A DNA stretch of 64,000 nt from Cellulomonas terrae (GTDB lineage Bacteria > Actinomycetota > Actinomycetes > Actinomycetales > Cellulomonadaceae): positions 17,922-81,921 of the forward strand of contig NZ_BJWH01000022.1 of NCBI RefSeq assembly GCF_007990265.1. Reading direction: 5' to 3'. Under the pieces are notes generated by a model that saw nothing but the letters and a program-made list of their open reading frames with translations, had not been told where the DNA came from and searched no databases. Position 1 is the stretch's first letter. Each line of letters opens with the position of its first letter. This document shows, piece after piece, positions 25,926-35,784 of the stretch. Both the position numbers and the translations under genes were made by a program.

Positions 25926-27953
25926 ATGAACGTCAAGCGACTAGCCCGAGGCCCCATCCTGTGGGTCGTCATCGCCGTGATCCTGCTGTACATCGGCGCG
26001 TCCACGCTCGCCGCCCCGAAGATCAGCAAGATCGACACGTCGGACGGCATGACGCTGATCGCGGACGGGAAGGTCGAGCAGGCCAAGATCACCGAGGGCG
26101 TCCAGCGCGTCGACCTGACGCTCGCGGAGGACTTCGTCAAGGGCGAGGACAACCTGGGCAAGCTCGTCCAGTTCAACTACGTCGTCCCGCAGGGCGAGTC
26201 GGTCGTGACCGCCATCGCGGACGCCGACCTGGACGAGGGCTACACCTCGGTCGTCCCGCAGACCGCGTGGTGGGCGAGCCTGCTGAGCTTCATCCTCCCG
26301 CTGATCATCATCCTGGCCATCTTCTGGTTCCTGATGTCGAACTCGCAGGGTGGCGGCTCGCGCGTCATGAGCTTCGGCAAGTCGAAGGCGAAGCTGGTCA
26401 ACAAGGAGTCCCCGCAGGTCACGTTCTCGGACGTCGCCGGGGTCGACGAGGCGGTCGAGGAGCTCCAGGAGATCAAGGAGTTCCTCGCGGAGCCGGCCAA
26501 GTTCCAGGCCGTCGGCGCCAAGATCCCCAAGGGCGTCCTGCTGTACGGCCCTCCGGGCACCGGCAAGACCCTGCTGGCCCGTGCGGTCGCGGGTGAGGCG
26601 GGCGTGCCGTTCTACTCGATCTCCGGCTCGGACTTCGTCGAGATGTTCGTCGGCGTCGGTGCCAGCCGCGTGCGGGACCTGTTCAACCAGGCCAAGGAGA
26701 ACGCCCCGGCGATCATCTTCATCGACGAGATCGACGCGGTCGGCCGGCACCGTGGCGCCGGCATGGGCGGCGGGCACGACGAGCGCGAGCAGACGCTCAA
26801 CCAGATGCTCGTCGAGATGGACGGCTTCGACGTCAACGCGAACGTCATCCTCATCGCCGCCACGAACCGCCCCGACATCCTCGACCCGGCGCTCCTGCGC
26901 CCGGGCCGGTTCGACCGTCAGGTCGCCGTCGACCCGCCCGACCTCAAGGGCCGCGAGCGGATCCTCACGGTGCACTCGCAGGGCAAGCCGATGGCGCCGC
27001 ACGTCGACCTGAACGTCGTGGCCCGCCGGACCCCCGGGTTCACGGGTGCGGACCTGGCCAACGTCCTCAACGAGGCCGCGCTGCTCACGGCCCGCACCGG
27101 CCAGCAGACCATCACGGACCACACGCTCGACGAGGCGATCGACCGCGTCATCGCGGGACCGCAGAAGCGCACGCGGATCATGAACCCCAAGGAGATCAAG
27201 ATCACCGCGTACCACGAGGGCGGTCACGCCCTCGTCGCGGCGGCGCTCCGGTACACCGACCCGGTCACCAAGGTGACGATCCTGCCGCGCGGCCGGGCGC
27301 TCGGGTACACGATGGTCATGCCGACCGAGGACAAGTACTCGACCACCCGCAACGAGCTGCTGGACACGCTGGCGTACGCCATGGGCGGTCGCGTGGCCGA
27401 GGAGCTCGTGTTCCACGACCCGACGACGGGCGCCAGCAACGACATCGAGAAGGCGTCGGCGACGGCCCGCAAGATGGTCACGCAGTTCGGCATGAGCGCC
27501 CGGCTCGGTGCGATCCAGCTCGGCCAGGCGTCCGGCGAGGTCTTCATGGGCCGCGACATGGGCCACGGGCGGGACTACTCCGAGGATGTCGCCGCCTCGA
27601 TCGACCTCGAGGTCCGCGCCCTGATCGAGCGGGCGCACGACGAGGCCTGGGAGATCCTGGTCGAGTACCGCGACGTGCTCGACGCCCTGGTGCTGGAGCT
27701 GCTCGAGAAGGAGACGCTCAACCAGGAGCAGCTGGCCACGATCTTCGCGCCGATCACCAAGCGTCCGCCGCGGCAGGTCTGGCTCTCCAGCGCCCAGCGC
27801 GCCGTCTCGGAGCGTCCGCCGGTCATGACTCCCGCCGAGCTCGCGGCGCAGAACGGCCACCCGATCATCCCCGAGGACGAGGCCGCCGAGGCCTTCGGTC
27901 ACCCGTCGGAGCAGATCATCGAGGTCCCGCCGTCGCAGACGCCGGACGCGTAG
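25926..27953 (+). CDS. ftsH: ATP-dependent zinc metalloprotease FtsH
   Basis: Membrane AAA+ protease of 675 residues that degrades misfolded membrane proteins and short-lived regulators. Two transmembrane helices (about residues 10-28 and 112-134) flank an extracytoplasmic FtsH_ext domain. Walker A is GPPGTGKT (208-215), Walker [16 protein letters not shown], and the second region of homology ends in [19 protein letters not shown]. The zinc site is HEGGH (430-434). The C-terminus is acidic and low complexity. Its Shine-Dalgarno is unusually far away, behind a small hairpin. Confidence 0.97.
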   Translation: MNVKRLARGPILWVVIAVILLYIGASTLAAPKISKIDTSDGMTLIADGKVEQAKITEGVQRVDLTLAEDFVKGEDNLGKLVQFNYVVPQGESVVTAIADADLDEGYTSVVPQTAWWASLLSFILPLIIILAIFWFLMSNSQGGGSRVMSFGKSKAKLVNKESPQVTFSDVAGVDEAVEELQEIKEFLAEPAKFQAVGAKIPKGVLLYGPPGTGKTLLARAVAGEAGVPFYSISGSDFVEMFVGVGASRVRDLFNQAKENAPAIIFIDEIDAVGRHRGAGMGGGHDEREQTLNQMLVEMDGFDVNANVILIAATNRPDILDPALLRPGRFDRQVAVDPPDLKGRERILTVHSQGKPMAPHVDLNVVARRTPGFTGADLANVLNEAALLTARTGQQTITDHTLDEAIDRVIAGPQKRTRIMNPKEIKITAYHEGGHALVAAALRYTDPVTKVTILPRGRALGYTMVMPTEDKYSTTRNELLDTLAYAMGGRVAEELVFHDPTTGASNDIEKASATARKMVTQFGMSARLGAIQLGQASGEVFMGRDMGHGRDYSEDVAASIDLEVRALIERAHDEAWEILVEYRDVLDALVLELLEKETLNQEQLATIFAPITKRPPRQVWLSSAQRAVSERPPVMTPAELAAQNGHPIIPEDEAAEAFGHPSEQIIEVPPSQTPDA

Positions 27954-27961
27954 GGGCGGAC

Positions 27962-28588
27962 GTGAGCACTCAGCTGCAGGGTGACGGCATCGGACCGGTC
28001 TCGTTCACCGGCACTGCCGTCGGCGAGTACGACCAGGACCGCGTCGAGGCCGCCGTCCGTGAGCTCCTCCTCGCGGTGGGGGAGGACCCCGACCGCGAGG
28101 GGCTGCGCGAGACGCCGGCCCGGGTCGCGCGGGCGTACCGGGAGATCTTCGCGGGTCTCTACCAGGAGCCCGGCGACGTCCTGACCACCACCTTCGACAT
28201 CGGCCACGAAGAGATGGTGCTGGTCAAGGACATCGAGGTGTACTCCACGTGCGAGCACCACCTCGTGCCGTTCCACGGGGTCGCGCACGTCGGCTACATC
28301 CCGGGCACGGACGGGCGCATCACCGGTCTGAGCAAGCTGGCCCGCCTGGTCGACGTGTACGCGCGCCGGCCGCAGGTGCAGGAGCGGCTGACGTCGCAGA
28401 TCGCGGACGCCCTGGTCAACGAGCTCGAGCCGCGCGGCGTGCTCGTCGTCGTCGAGTGCGAGCACCTGTGCATGTCGATGCGCGGCGTCCGCAAGCCCGG
28501 GTCGCGCACCGTGACCTCCGCGGTCCGGGGGCAGATGCGCGACGTCGCCACGCGGGCCGAGGCCATGAGCCTCGTGCTCGGTCGCTGA
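27962..28588 (+). CDS. folE: GTP cyclohydrolase I
   Basis: 208-residue enzyme converting GTP to dihydroneopterin triphosphate, the first step of folate synthesis. The zinc-binding [10 protein letters not shown] motif, [20 protein letters not shown] and [16 protein letters not shown] are complete. The GTG start lies eight bases after the ftsH stop, so the two are probably cotranscribed, as in mycobacteria. Confidence 0.97.
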   Translation: MSTQLQGDGIGPVSFTGTAVGEYDQDRVEAAVRELLLAVGEDPDREGLRETPARVARAYREIFAGLYQEPGDVLTTTFDIGHEEMVLVKDIEVYSTCEHHLVPFHGVAHVGYIPGTDGRITGLSKLARLVDVYARRPQVQERLTSQIADALVNELEPRGVLVVVECEHLCMSMRGVRKPGSRTVTSAVRGQMRDVATRAEAMSLVLGR

Positions 28589-28621
28589 CGCCCTCGTCGG
28601 CAACACCCTAGGCTCGGCACC

Positions 28622-29560
28622 GTGACTGGCCCCTCCGCCCGCCCGGCACCCCTCCCGGCCCGGTTGCACGGGCTCGACCGCACCCTTGTCATGGGCGTCG
28701 TCAACGTCACCCCGGACTCCTTCTCGGACGGCGGTCGCTGGTTCACCCCCGGTGCGGCGGTGGCGCACGGCCTGGAGCTGGTCGCGCAGGGGGCGGACCT
28801 GCTGGACGTCGGCGGGGAGTCGACCCGGCCGGGCGCGCGCCGGGTGGCCGTCGAGGACGAGCTGGCCCGGGTGCTGCCGGTGATCGAGCAGCTGGTGGCG
28901 CACGGTGCGACGGTGAGCATCGACACGACCCGCGCGGTGGTCGCGGAGGCGGCGGTCGGGCGCGGCGCCTCGATCGTCAACGACGTGTCGGGCGGGCTGG
29001 CCGACGACGAGATGTACGGGGTCGTGGCGCGCACCGGCGCGGTCTACGTCGCCATGCACTGGCGAGGGCACGCCGACGTGATGGACGACCTGGACGACTA
29101 CGACGACGTCGTGACGGACGTGCGGCGCGAGCTCGCCGCGCGGGTCGCGGCGCTGCGGGCGGCCGGCGTGCGCGACGAGCAGGTGGTGCTGGACCCGGGC
29201 CTCGGCTTCGCGAAGGCGGGGAGCAGCAACTGGCCGCTGCTCGCGCGGCTGCCGGAGCTGGTGGCGGACGGGTTCCCCGTGCTGGTCGGCGCGAGCCGCA
29301 AACGGTTCCTCGGCCACCTCCTGGCGGGCCCGGACGGCGAGCCGGCCCCGCCGCTGGCGCGCGACCGGGCCACGGCCGCGGTGTCCGCGCTGGCGGCCGC
29401 GGCAGGGGCCTGGTGCGTGCGGGTGCACGAGGTGGCAGGCTCGGCCGACGCGGTGCGGGTGGCGGCCGCGTGGCAGCGAGGGCAGAGCGCGCCGGGCCCG
29501 GGCACCGACGACGAGCTGGCCGTGGACGAGGACGCGAGGACCGGAGGGAGCACGCGGTGA
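28622..29560 (+). CDS. folP: Dihydropteroate synthase
   Basis: 312-residue enzyme condensing 6-hydroxymethyl-dihydropterin pyrophosphate with p-aminobenzoate; it is the sulfonamide target. MGVVNVTPDSFSDGGRW and VDIGGEST-like LDVGGESTRPGARRV are the two signature loops, and GASRKRFLGHLL the C-terminal phosphate site. TAGGCT lies seven bases before the GTG, giving folP its own leaderless promoter inside the folate cluster. Stop overlaps the folB-folK start. Confidence 0.96.
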   Translation: MTGPSARPAPLPARLHGLDRTLVMGVVNVTPDSFSDGGRWFTPGAAVAHGLELVAQGADLLDVGGESTRPGARRVAVEDELARVLPVIEQLVAHGATVSIDTTRAVVAEAAVGRGASIVNDVSGGLADDEMYGVVARTGAVYVAMHWRGHADVMDDLDDYDDVVTDVRRELAARVAALRAAGVRDEQVVLDPGLGFAKAGSSNWPLLARLPELVADGFPVLVGASRKRFLGHLLAGPDGEPAPPLARDRATAAVSALAAAAGAWCVRVHEVAGSADAVRVAAAWQRGQSAPGPGTDDELAVDEDARTGGSTR

Positions 29561-30822
29561 CCATGAACGACGAGAGCCGTCAGGACGCGCTGGACACCAG
29601 CGGGCGCCGGCTCGACCAGATCAGGCTGACGGGCATCACGGCGCTCGGCTACCACGGTGTGTTCGAGCACGAGCGGCGTGACGGGCAGACGTTCGTCGCG
29701 GACGTCGTCGTCCACCTCGACACACGGCGGGCCGCGGCGCGCGACGACCTCGCGCACACCCTCAACTACGGCGAGCTGGCGGAGCAGGTCGCGGCGGTCC
29801 TGTCGGGCGAGCCGGTCGACCTGATCGAGACCGTCGCGGAACGCATCGCGGCGACGGTCCTCGCGTCGGGCGTCGTGCAGGCGGTCGACGTGGCCGTGCA
29901 CAAGCCGAACGCCCCCATCCAGGTGCCGTTCGGCGACGTGGTCGTCGCCATCCACCGGGACCGCTCCAAGCTGCCGGCAGCCGAGCCCTACGTTGCCCGC
30001 CCGGTCGCCGAGCCGGAACCGTCGTCACGACCGGTCCCGACGTCGACCGCGACGTTCCCGGTGACGCCGGCACCCGGCGCGCCGGTCGTGGCGTCCGGTG
30101 CCTGGTCCGATGCGGTCGCCCCCGCCCCCGGCGGGTTCTCCCAGGGCCCCGACGGCCCGTCGACCGAGCTCGAGCCGGTCCCGGCGGGCGAGGCGCTCGT
30201 CGTCGGCGAGGTCGTCACCGACGTCCTCGACGTGGAGCCCGACGGACCGGTCGAGGTCGTGCTGGCCCTCGGGGCGAACCTGGGACCGGCCCAGGACACC
30301 CTCCGGGACGCCGTGACCGACCTGGCACGGACCCCCGGGATCGAGGTGCGCGACGTGTCGGCGCTGGCGCGCACGTCCGCGGTGGGCGGGCCCGAGCAGT
30401 CCGACTACCTCAACGCGGTCGTGCTGGCGCAGACCACGCTCGCACCGCGCGCGCTGCTGCGGGCCACGCAGGCGATCGAGCAGGCGCACGGGCGGGAGCG
30501 GCACGAGCGGTGGGGCCCGCGCACGCTGGACATCGACATCGTGCTGTACGGGTCCGTGCTGGCGGTGACGGACGACCTCGAGCTCCCGCACCCGAGGGCC
30601 CACGAGCGCGCGTTCGTGCTGCAGCCGTGGGCGCAGGTCGACCCGGACGCGGTCCTGCCCGGGCTGGGCGGGGGACCGGTCGGGGCGCTGGCCGCGACCG
30701 CTCCCGACCGCGACGGCGTGCGCTGGCTGGCGCTCGACTGGCTGACCACGGCGATCCCCGCGGTCAGCGGTGACACCGGGGCCGTCCCCGCCGGACCGGG
30801 TGCGGAGGCCCAGGACACGTGA
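29557..30822 (+). CDS. folBK: FolB-FolK fusion: dihydroneopterin aldolase / HPPK
   Basis: 421-residue bifunctional folate enzyme. Residues about 15-130 are dihydroneopterin aldolase (IRLTGITALGYHGVFEHERR, TLNYGELAEQV, VHKPNAPIQVPFGDV). A Pro/Ala/Val-rich linker covers about 135-225. Residues about 228-410 are HPPK (ALGANLGPAQDTLRDAV, HERWGPRTLDIDIVLYG, PHPRAHERAFVLQPW). GTG 29557 has GGAGGGAG seven bases upstream and overlaps the folP stop; ATG 29563 is the alternative. In mycobacteria these are two genes, so this is a fusion. Confidence 0.94.
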   Translation: MTMNDESRQDALDTSGRRLDQIRLTGITALGYHGVFEHERRDGQTFVADVVVHLDTRRAAARDDLAHTLNYGELAEQVAAVLSGEPVDLIETVAERIAATVLASGVVQAVDVAVHKPNAPIQVPFGDVVVAIHRDRSKLPAAEPYVARPVAEPEPSSRPVPTSTATFPVTPAPGAPVVASGAWSDAVAPAPGGFSQGPDGPSTELEPVPAGEALVVGEVVTDVLDVEPDGPVEVVLALGANLGPAQDTLRDAVTDLARTPGIEVRDVSALARTSAVGGPEQSDYLNAVVLAQTTLAPRALLRATQAIEQAHGRERHERWGPRTLDIDIVLYGSVLAVTDDLELPHPRAHERAFVLQPWAQVDPDAVLPGLGGGPVGALAATAPDRDGVRWLALDWLTTAIPAVSGDTGAVPAGPGAEAQDT

Positions 30823-31313
30823 TGCAGCGCACGCGCTGGCAGACGCTCCTGCTGGTCACCGCCACCGCGGCTGCGGTCACGTGGATCGTGCTGCGCGCGG
30901 TCGCGGGCCGCGGCGGGATGCTGCCGACCGTCCCTCCCCTCGTGGTCGCCGTCGAGCTGCTCATCGCCGGTGTCGTGTTCTCCATGGGCTGGGCCGTCCG
31001 GCAGTTCCTGCACGGCAAGCGACCGCTGCTGAACCCGATCCGGGCGGCACGGACGGCGGTGCTGGCCAAGGCGTCGTGCTACACCGGCGCGCTGCTCGCG
31101 GGGTGGTACGGCGGTCAGGTGCTGGCGCTGGTCGGCGACCTGAGCGTGCCGGGGAACGGGTCGCGGGCGATCGCCGCGGGCATCGCGACGGCCGGTGCCG
31201 TGGTGCTCGCGGTCGTCGGTCTGGTCGTCGAGTGGTTCTGCCGCGTGCCTCCACCCGAGGCAGGGGCGGAGACGGCGCACGAGCGACCTGCGCCGGATCC
31301 CAGCGCCCCCTGA
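30822..31313 (+). CDS. DUF3180 membrane protein
   Basis: 163-residue integral membrane protein of the actinobacterial DUF3180 family. Four hydrophobic segments are visible: TLLLVTATAAAVTWIVL, LVVAVELLIAGVVFSMGW, ASCYTGALLAGWYGGQVL and IATAGAVVLAVVGLVVEW, with a short acidic/Pro C-terminal tail. The ATG overlaps the folK TGA by one base (TGATG). The position directly after folK matches Rv3605c of M. tuberculosis. Function unknown. Confidence 0.85.
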   Translation: MQRTRWQTLLLVTATAAAVTWIVLRAVAGRGGMLPTVPPLVVAVELLIAGVVFSMGWAVRQFLHGKRPLLNPIRAARTAVLAKASCYTGALLAGWYGGQVLALVGDLSVPGNGSRAIAAGIATAGAVVLAVVGLVVEWFCRVPPPEAGAETAHERPAPDPSAP

Positions 31314-31333
31314 GCGGGTGGAAGGATGGCCTC

Positions 31334-31843
31334 ATGACCTCCGACGCCGTCCCCGGCACCCGCGAGCCGTTCGACCCGACCGACGTCACCTGGACGCCGG
31401 TGTCGAGCAGGCTCATCGGGGCGCGCCTGACGGTCACGGGCATCGTGCTCGGTCCGGTCCTCGTGCTGCTGGTGCTCCTGGCGGTGCTCGTCGGGGCCGC
31501 GTGGCTCTGGGTGTTCCCGGCCGCGGTGGTGCTGCTCGTCGGGTGGATCCTGTGGCTGGTGCCCCGACAGGTGCGCGCCCTGGCGTACGCGGAGCGCGCC
31601 GACGACCTGCTCGTGCGCCGCGGCATCATGTTCCGCTCGCTCGTCGTCGTGCCCTACGGCCGGATGCAGTACGTGGACGTCAACGCGGGCCCGATCGCCC
31701 GCAAGTTCCAGATCGCGTCGGTCCAGCTCCACACGGCGTCGTCCGCCACGAGCGCGTCGATCGAGGGTCTCCCGCCGCACGAGGCCGCGCGCCTGCGCGA
31801 CCGGATGGCCTCCCGCGGCGAGGCGCGGCTGGCGGGGCTGTGA
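31334..31843 (+). CDS. Bacterial PH (bPH2, YdbS-like) membrane protein
   Basis: 169-residue protein with two adjacent transmembrane helices (about residues 35-75) followed by a bPH2/DUF304 domain. The diagnostic VVPYGRMQYVDVNAGPIARKFQIASV and QLHTASS strand are present. YdbS/YdbT-like pairs of PH proteins occur widely and their role is poorly defined, perhaps in membrane stress. It overlaps the next PH protein by four bases, so the pair probably acts together. Confidence 0.82.
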   Translation: MTSDAVPGTREPFDPTDVTWTPVSSRLIGARLTVTGIVLGPVLVLLVLLAVLVGAAWLWVFPAAVVLLVGWILWLVPRQVRALAYAERADDLLVRRGIMFRSLVVVPYGRMQYVDVNAGPIARKFQIASVQLHTASSATSASIEGLPPHEAARLRDRMASRGEARLAGL

Positions 31844-33468
31844 CCAGCACCCCCGGCACGCCGGCCAGCCCTCCCGGCCCGCCGCTCGGCCCTCCCGGCC
31901 CGCCGCCCAGCGTCCCCGGTCGGCCCTCCAGCGCGCCCGACGTCGACACCACCAGGGACGAGGACGTGACCGGCTGGCGCCGGATGCACCCCGTCACCCC
32001 CGCGCTCAAGGGGTGGAAGGTCCTCGTCGCCGTGCTGGCGATCGGCTGGTTCCAGGCGGGCGAGAACATCGAGCAGGCCATCGACCTCCTCCAGGGCCGG
32101 GGGTTCCTGCTGATCATCGGCGGGTTCCTGCTCGTCGGCCTCATCGGCTTCGGGTACTCGGCGGTGGCGTGGCGGGTGACCCGGTTCGCGGTCACCGACG
32201 AGGCCGTGCACCTGCGCACCGGCATCCTCTTCCGCCAGCAGCGCCAGGCGCGCCTGGACCGGTTGCAGGCCGTCGACGTGGTGCAGCCGCTGCTCGCGCG
32301 GCTTGTCGGTCTGGCCGAGCTCAAGCTCGAGGTGGCCGGCGGCAGCGGGTCGGCCGTGTCGCTGGCGTTCCTGCGCGAGGCGGAGGCGGAGGCCCTGCGC
32401 GCCGAGCTGCTCGCCCTCTCGGCCGGCCTGCAGCGTCCCGGCGTTGTCGCGGTGCAGACGCCGGTCGACGGCACCGTGCCGGACGTGGCGGGCGCACCGG
32501 CCGTCCCCGTGCCGTTCGAGGTCGCCCCCGAGCGCGAGGTCTACGAGCTGCCGATGGGCCGGCTGGTGAGCGCGACGCTGCGGTCCGGCACGGTGCCCGT
32601 GCTGCTCCTGATGATCGCCGGTGCGATCACGCTGGCCGTCGTGTCCCGGGACATCAGTGCGGCGTTCGTGCTCGTCGCGCCCCTGTTCGCCGGGGTGACG
32701 TTCGTGTGGAGCCGCATCAACCAGGGCGCCAACTTCCGCGCCGCGATCTCGCCCGACGGCATCCGGCTGCGGCACGGGCTCACGGAGGCGCGCGCGCAGA
32801 CCGTCCCGCCCGGGCGGGTGCAGGCGATCCGGCTGCGGCAGGGTCCGCTGTGGCGCGGGCCGGACTGGTGGCGCGTCGAGATCAACGTCGCCGGGTACGG
32901 CCAGGGTGACCAGCAGCAGCGGGACACCGTCCTGCACCCCGTGGCGACGCGCGGTGAGGCGATGACCGCGCTCTGGCTCGTGCTGCCGGACCTGGGCGTG
33001 CAGGACCCGACGGCGCTCGTGGTCGCTGCGCTGACCGGGACGGACGAGCAGGACGGGTTCACCGTCGCGCCGCGCCGGTCGCGCTGGGTGGACCCGGTCG
33101 GGTGGCGGCGGCACGGGGTGCGCGTGACCGAGCGGGCGCTGGTGACCCGGTCGGGCCGGATCTGGCGCAGCGTCGACGTCGTCCCGCACGAGCGCACGCA
33201 GTCGCTCGGGCTCGAGCAGGGACCGATCCAGCGTCGGCTCGGCCTGGCGTCGTTCGTGCTGCACTCCACGCCCGGGCCGGTCGCGCCACGGGTCAACCAC
33301 CTCGACGCCGGGGTCGCTGCGGCGCTGCTCGACGAGCAGGCCGAGCGGGCGAGGACCGCACGGGCGACCGCGACGCCGGAGCAGTGGATGCGGGCGGTCG
33401 GCGCACCGACCCCGACGACGAACGCGGAGCCGACGAACGCGCCCCCGGCCGCCGGAGCGGGCGCGTGA
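31840..33468 (+). CDS. Bacterial PH (YdbT-like) multi-domain membrane protein
   Basis: 542-residue partner of the preceding gene. A Pro/Gly-rich N-terminal tail (residues 5-35) leads to transmembrane helices around 60-110, then a first bPH2 domain (RLDRLQAVDVVQPLLARLVG). A second helix pair at about 250-290 precedes another bPH2 (TVPPGRVQAIRLRQGPLWR), and a third copy follows (VDVVPHERTQSLGLEQGPIQ). Repetition of bPH2 is typical of YdbT. GTG overlaps the upstream stop (GTGA). Confidence 0.85.
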   Translation: MTSTPGTPASPPGPPLGPPGPPPSVPGRPSSAPDVDTTRDEDVTGWRRMHPVTPALKGWKVLVAVLAIGWFQAGENIEQAIDLLQGRGFLLIIGGFLLVGLIGFGYSAVAWRVTRFAVTDEAVHLRTGILFRQQRQARLDRLQAVDVVQPLLARLVGLAELKLEVAGGSGSAVSLAFLREAEAEALRAELLALSAGLQRPGVVAVQTPVDGTVPDVAGAPAVPVPFEVAPEREVYELPMGRLVSATLRSGTVPVLLLMIAGAITLAVVSRDISAAFVLVAPLFAGVTFVWSRINQGANFRAAISPDGIRLRHGLTEARAQTVPPGRVQAIRLRQGPLWRGPDWWRVEINVAGYGQGDQQQRDTVLHPVATRGEAMTALWLVLPDLGVQDPTALVVAALTGTDEQDGFTVAPRRSRWVDPVGWRRHGVRVTERALVTRSGRIWRSVDVVPHERTQSLGLEQGPIQRRLGLASFVLHSTPGPVAPRVNHLDAGVAAALLDEQAERARTARATATPEQWMRAVGAPTPTTNAEPTNAPPAAGAGA

Positions 33469-34442
33469 CCCCACCGGACCCGGCGAGCAGGCCGGGCCGG
33501 CTCGGCGTCGGCGTGGTCGGCTCGGGCCGGGTCGGTGCGGTGCTCGGCAGTGCGCTGCGGGCCGCGGGCCACCCGGTGGTGGCGGTGTCGGCCATCTCGG
33601 AGGCGTCGCGCGAGCGGGCGGCGACGCTGCTGCCGGGTGTGCCCGTGCTGGACATCCCCGAGGTCGTCCGCCGCTCCGAGCTGGTGCTCCTCACGGTCCC
33701 CGACGACGCGCTGGCGGACCTGGTGCGCGGGCTCGCGGACCTGGGCGCGTGGCAGGTCGGGCAGATCGTCGTGCACACGTCCGGGCGGTTCGGGGTGGAC
33801 GTGCTGGCGCCGGCGCGGGCGGCGGGGGTCATCCCGCTGGCGCTGCACCCGGCGATGACGTTCACGGGCACGTCGCTGGACCTCGCACGGCTGGTCGGCT
33901 GCTCGTTCGCGGTGACGGCCCCGGCGCCGGTCCTGCCGATCGGGCAGGCGCTCGTCGTGGAGATCGGCGGGGAGCCGGTGGTGCTGGCGGAGGAGGCCCG
34001 CGGGCTCTACCACGCGGCCCTCGCGCACGGCGCGAACCACCTGGTCGTCCTCGTCGCCCAGGCCGCGCAGGCGCTGGCGGCGGCGGGGGTCCCCGACCCG
34101 GGCCGCATGCTCGGTCCGCTGCTGGAGGCGGCGCTCGACGGTGCGCTGCGCGCGGAGTCGGCCGGCGGGTCCGGGGCGATCGCCGCGCTGACGGGTCCGG
34201 TGCGCCGGGGCGACGCGGGGACGGTCCGGGAGCACGGTGTGGCGCTCACCACGTTCGCGGCGACCACGGGGGCGGTCGACGTCGTCGCGGGATACCGTGC
34301 CCTGGCGCGCTCGGCGACCGGGCGCGCGCTGGCGGCGGGCCTGATCTCCTCGGCCGCCGCGCAGGAGCTGCTGGACGGCATCACCGAGGATGCCGGGGCG
34401 TTGCAGGTGGAGGACGGGCCGGACCCGCAGGAGGACGAATGA
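33465..34442 (+). CDS. Rossmann/DUF2520 protein, possible alternative ketopantoate reductase
   Basis: 325-residue dehydrogenase-like protein. GVGVVGSGRVGAVLGSALRAAGH is an NADP-type Rossmann motif. The C-terminal DUF2520 half carries ALHPAMTFTGT and YHAALAHGANHLVVLVAQAA, helices like those of 6-phosphogluconate or ketopantoate reductases. It is coupled by overlaps to both PH protein and panC, matching Rv3603c-panC in mycobacteria. No panE is visible here, so a role in reducing ketopantoate (PanG-like) is plausible but is inference from context. Confidence 0.78.
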   Translation: MTPPDPASRPGRLGVGVVGSGRVGAVLGSALRAAGHPVVAVSAISEASRERAATLLPGVPVLDIPEVVRRSELVLLTVPDDALADLVRGLADLGAWQVGQIVVHTSGRFGVDVLAPARAAGVIPLALHPAMTFTGTSLDLARLVGCSFAVTAPAPVLPIGQALVVEIGGEPVVLAEEARGLYHAALAHGANHLVVLVAQAAQALAAAGVPDPGRMLGPLLEAALDGALRAESAGGSGAIAALTGPVRRGDAGTVREHGVALTTFAATTGAVDVVAGYRALARSATGRALAAGLISSAAAQELLDGITEDAGALQVEDGPDPQEDE

Positions 34443-35344
34443 CCACGCAGACCACGACGCCGACGCTCGTGCACACGCGCGAGGCGCTGGCGGCGGCGCT
34501 CGCCGTGCAGGACGTGCAGGCCGTGCCGCGCACGGAGGGGTTCGCGGGGACGGCGCACTCCGCCCGCCCGCACCGTCGGGCGGTCGTGATGACGATGGGC
34601 GCGCTGCACGCCGGGCACCTGTCGCTGGTCGCGCGCGCACGGGAGCTGGCGGACGCGGTCGTCGTGACGATCTTCGTCAACCCGCTGCAGTTCGCGCCGT
34701 CCGAGGACCTCGCCCGGTACCCGCGTGACCTGCAGCGGGACCTCGCGCTGCTGTCCGGGCCGGGTCTGCTGGGCCCGGACGACATCGTCTTCGCCCCCGG
34801 TCCGGAGGTCGTCTACCCGGACGGTGACCCGGTCGTGCGGGTCAGCGCGGGCGAGATCGGGGACGTGCTCGAGGGGGTCAGCCGGCCGGGCCACCTGGAC
34901 GGTGTCCTCACGGTCGTGCTCAAGCTCCTGCACCTGACCCGCCCGGGGGTGGCGCTGTTCGGGGCCAAGGACGCGCAGCAGCTCGCGGCGGTGCGGCGGA
35001 TGGTCCGCGACCTCGACGTGCCGGTGGTGGTCGAGGCCGCGCCGATCGTCCGCGACGAGGACGGGATCGCGCTGTCGAGCCGCAACGCCTACCTCAGCGA
35101 CGACGAGCGTCGCCGGGCGCTCGGGCTCTCGCGTGCGCTGCGGGCCCGGGGGAGCGCGGAGGAGATCCGCGCGACCGCCCGCGCCGCCCTGGCGGGCACC
35201 GACGTCGACTACGTGGCGCTGGTGGACCCCGTGACGTTCGCCGAGGTGCCCGCGGACTTCGTCGGCGAGGCCCTGCTGCTGGTCGCGGCGACCGTCGGGA
35301 CGACCCGGCTCATCGACAACGGACTCGTGGAGGTGGGCGCGTGA
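34439..35344 (+). CDS. panC: Pantothenate synthetase
   Basis: 301-residue ATP-dependent ligase joining pantoate and beta-alanine. [20 protein letters not shown] holds the HIGH-like motif, [20 protein letters not shown] and [20 protein letters not shown] are signatures, and [14 protein letters not shown] the KMSKS-equivalent. ATG overlaps the upstream stop (ATGA) and its own stop overlaps panD. Confidence 0.96.
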   Translation: MTTQTTTPTLVHTREALAAALAVQDVQAVPRTEGFAGTAHSARPHRRAVVMTMGALHAGHLSLVARARELADAVVVTIFVNPLQFAPSEDLARYPRDLQRDLALLSGPGLLGPDDIVFAPGPEVVYPDGDPVVRVSAGEIGDVLEGVSRPGHLDGVLTVVLKLLHLTRPGVALFGAKDAQQLAAVRRMVRDLDVPVVVEAAPIVRDEDGIALSSRNAYLSDDERRRALGLSRALRARGSAEEIRATARAALAGTDVDYVALVDPVTFAEVPADFVGEALLLVAATVGTTRLIDNGLVEVGA

Positions 35345-35784
35345 CGTCGCTGGTGCGCACGATGATGACCGGCAAGATCCACCGCGCGACCGTGACCCAG
35401 GCGGACCTGCACTACGTCGGCTCGATCACGGTCGACGCGGACCTGCTCGCCGCGGCGGACGTGCTGCCCGGTCAGCAGGTGGACGTCGTCGACGTCACCA
35501 ACGGCGCTCGCCTGACCACGTACGCGATCGCGGGGGAGCCGGGGTCGGGCCAGGTCTGCATCAACGGTGCGGCCGCGCACCTCGTGCACCCGGGGGACGT
35601 CGTCATCCTCATCGCCTACGGCCAGCTGTCCGACGCGGAGGCCCGCACCTACGAGCCGCACGTCGTGCTGGTCGACGGTGCCAACCGGGTGGTGGCGGTC
35701 GGGGACGACCCCGGCCAGGTCCCGGACGACTGGCCGGACCTGCAGTCGAGCGGGATTCCGTTCGCCGCGGGCCGCGCGAGGTGA
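35341..35784 (+). CDS. panD: Aspartate 1-decarboxylase proenzyme
   Basis: 147-residue pyruvoyl enzyme that makes beta-alanine for PanC. It self-cleaves at G27-S28 in HYVGSITVD to create the pyruvoyl group. [37 protein letters not shown] and [10 protein letters not shown] are conserved. GTG start within panC's stop (GTGA); the stop in turn overlaps nadB. Confidence 0.96.
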   Translation: MTSLVRTMMTGKIHRATVTQADLHYVGSITVDADLLAAADVLPGQQVDVVDVTNGARLTTYAIAGEPGSGQVCINGAAAHLVHPGDVVILIAYGQLSDAEARTYEPHVVLVDGANRVVAVGDDPGQVPDDWPDLQSSGIPFAAGRAR

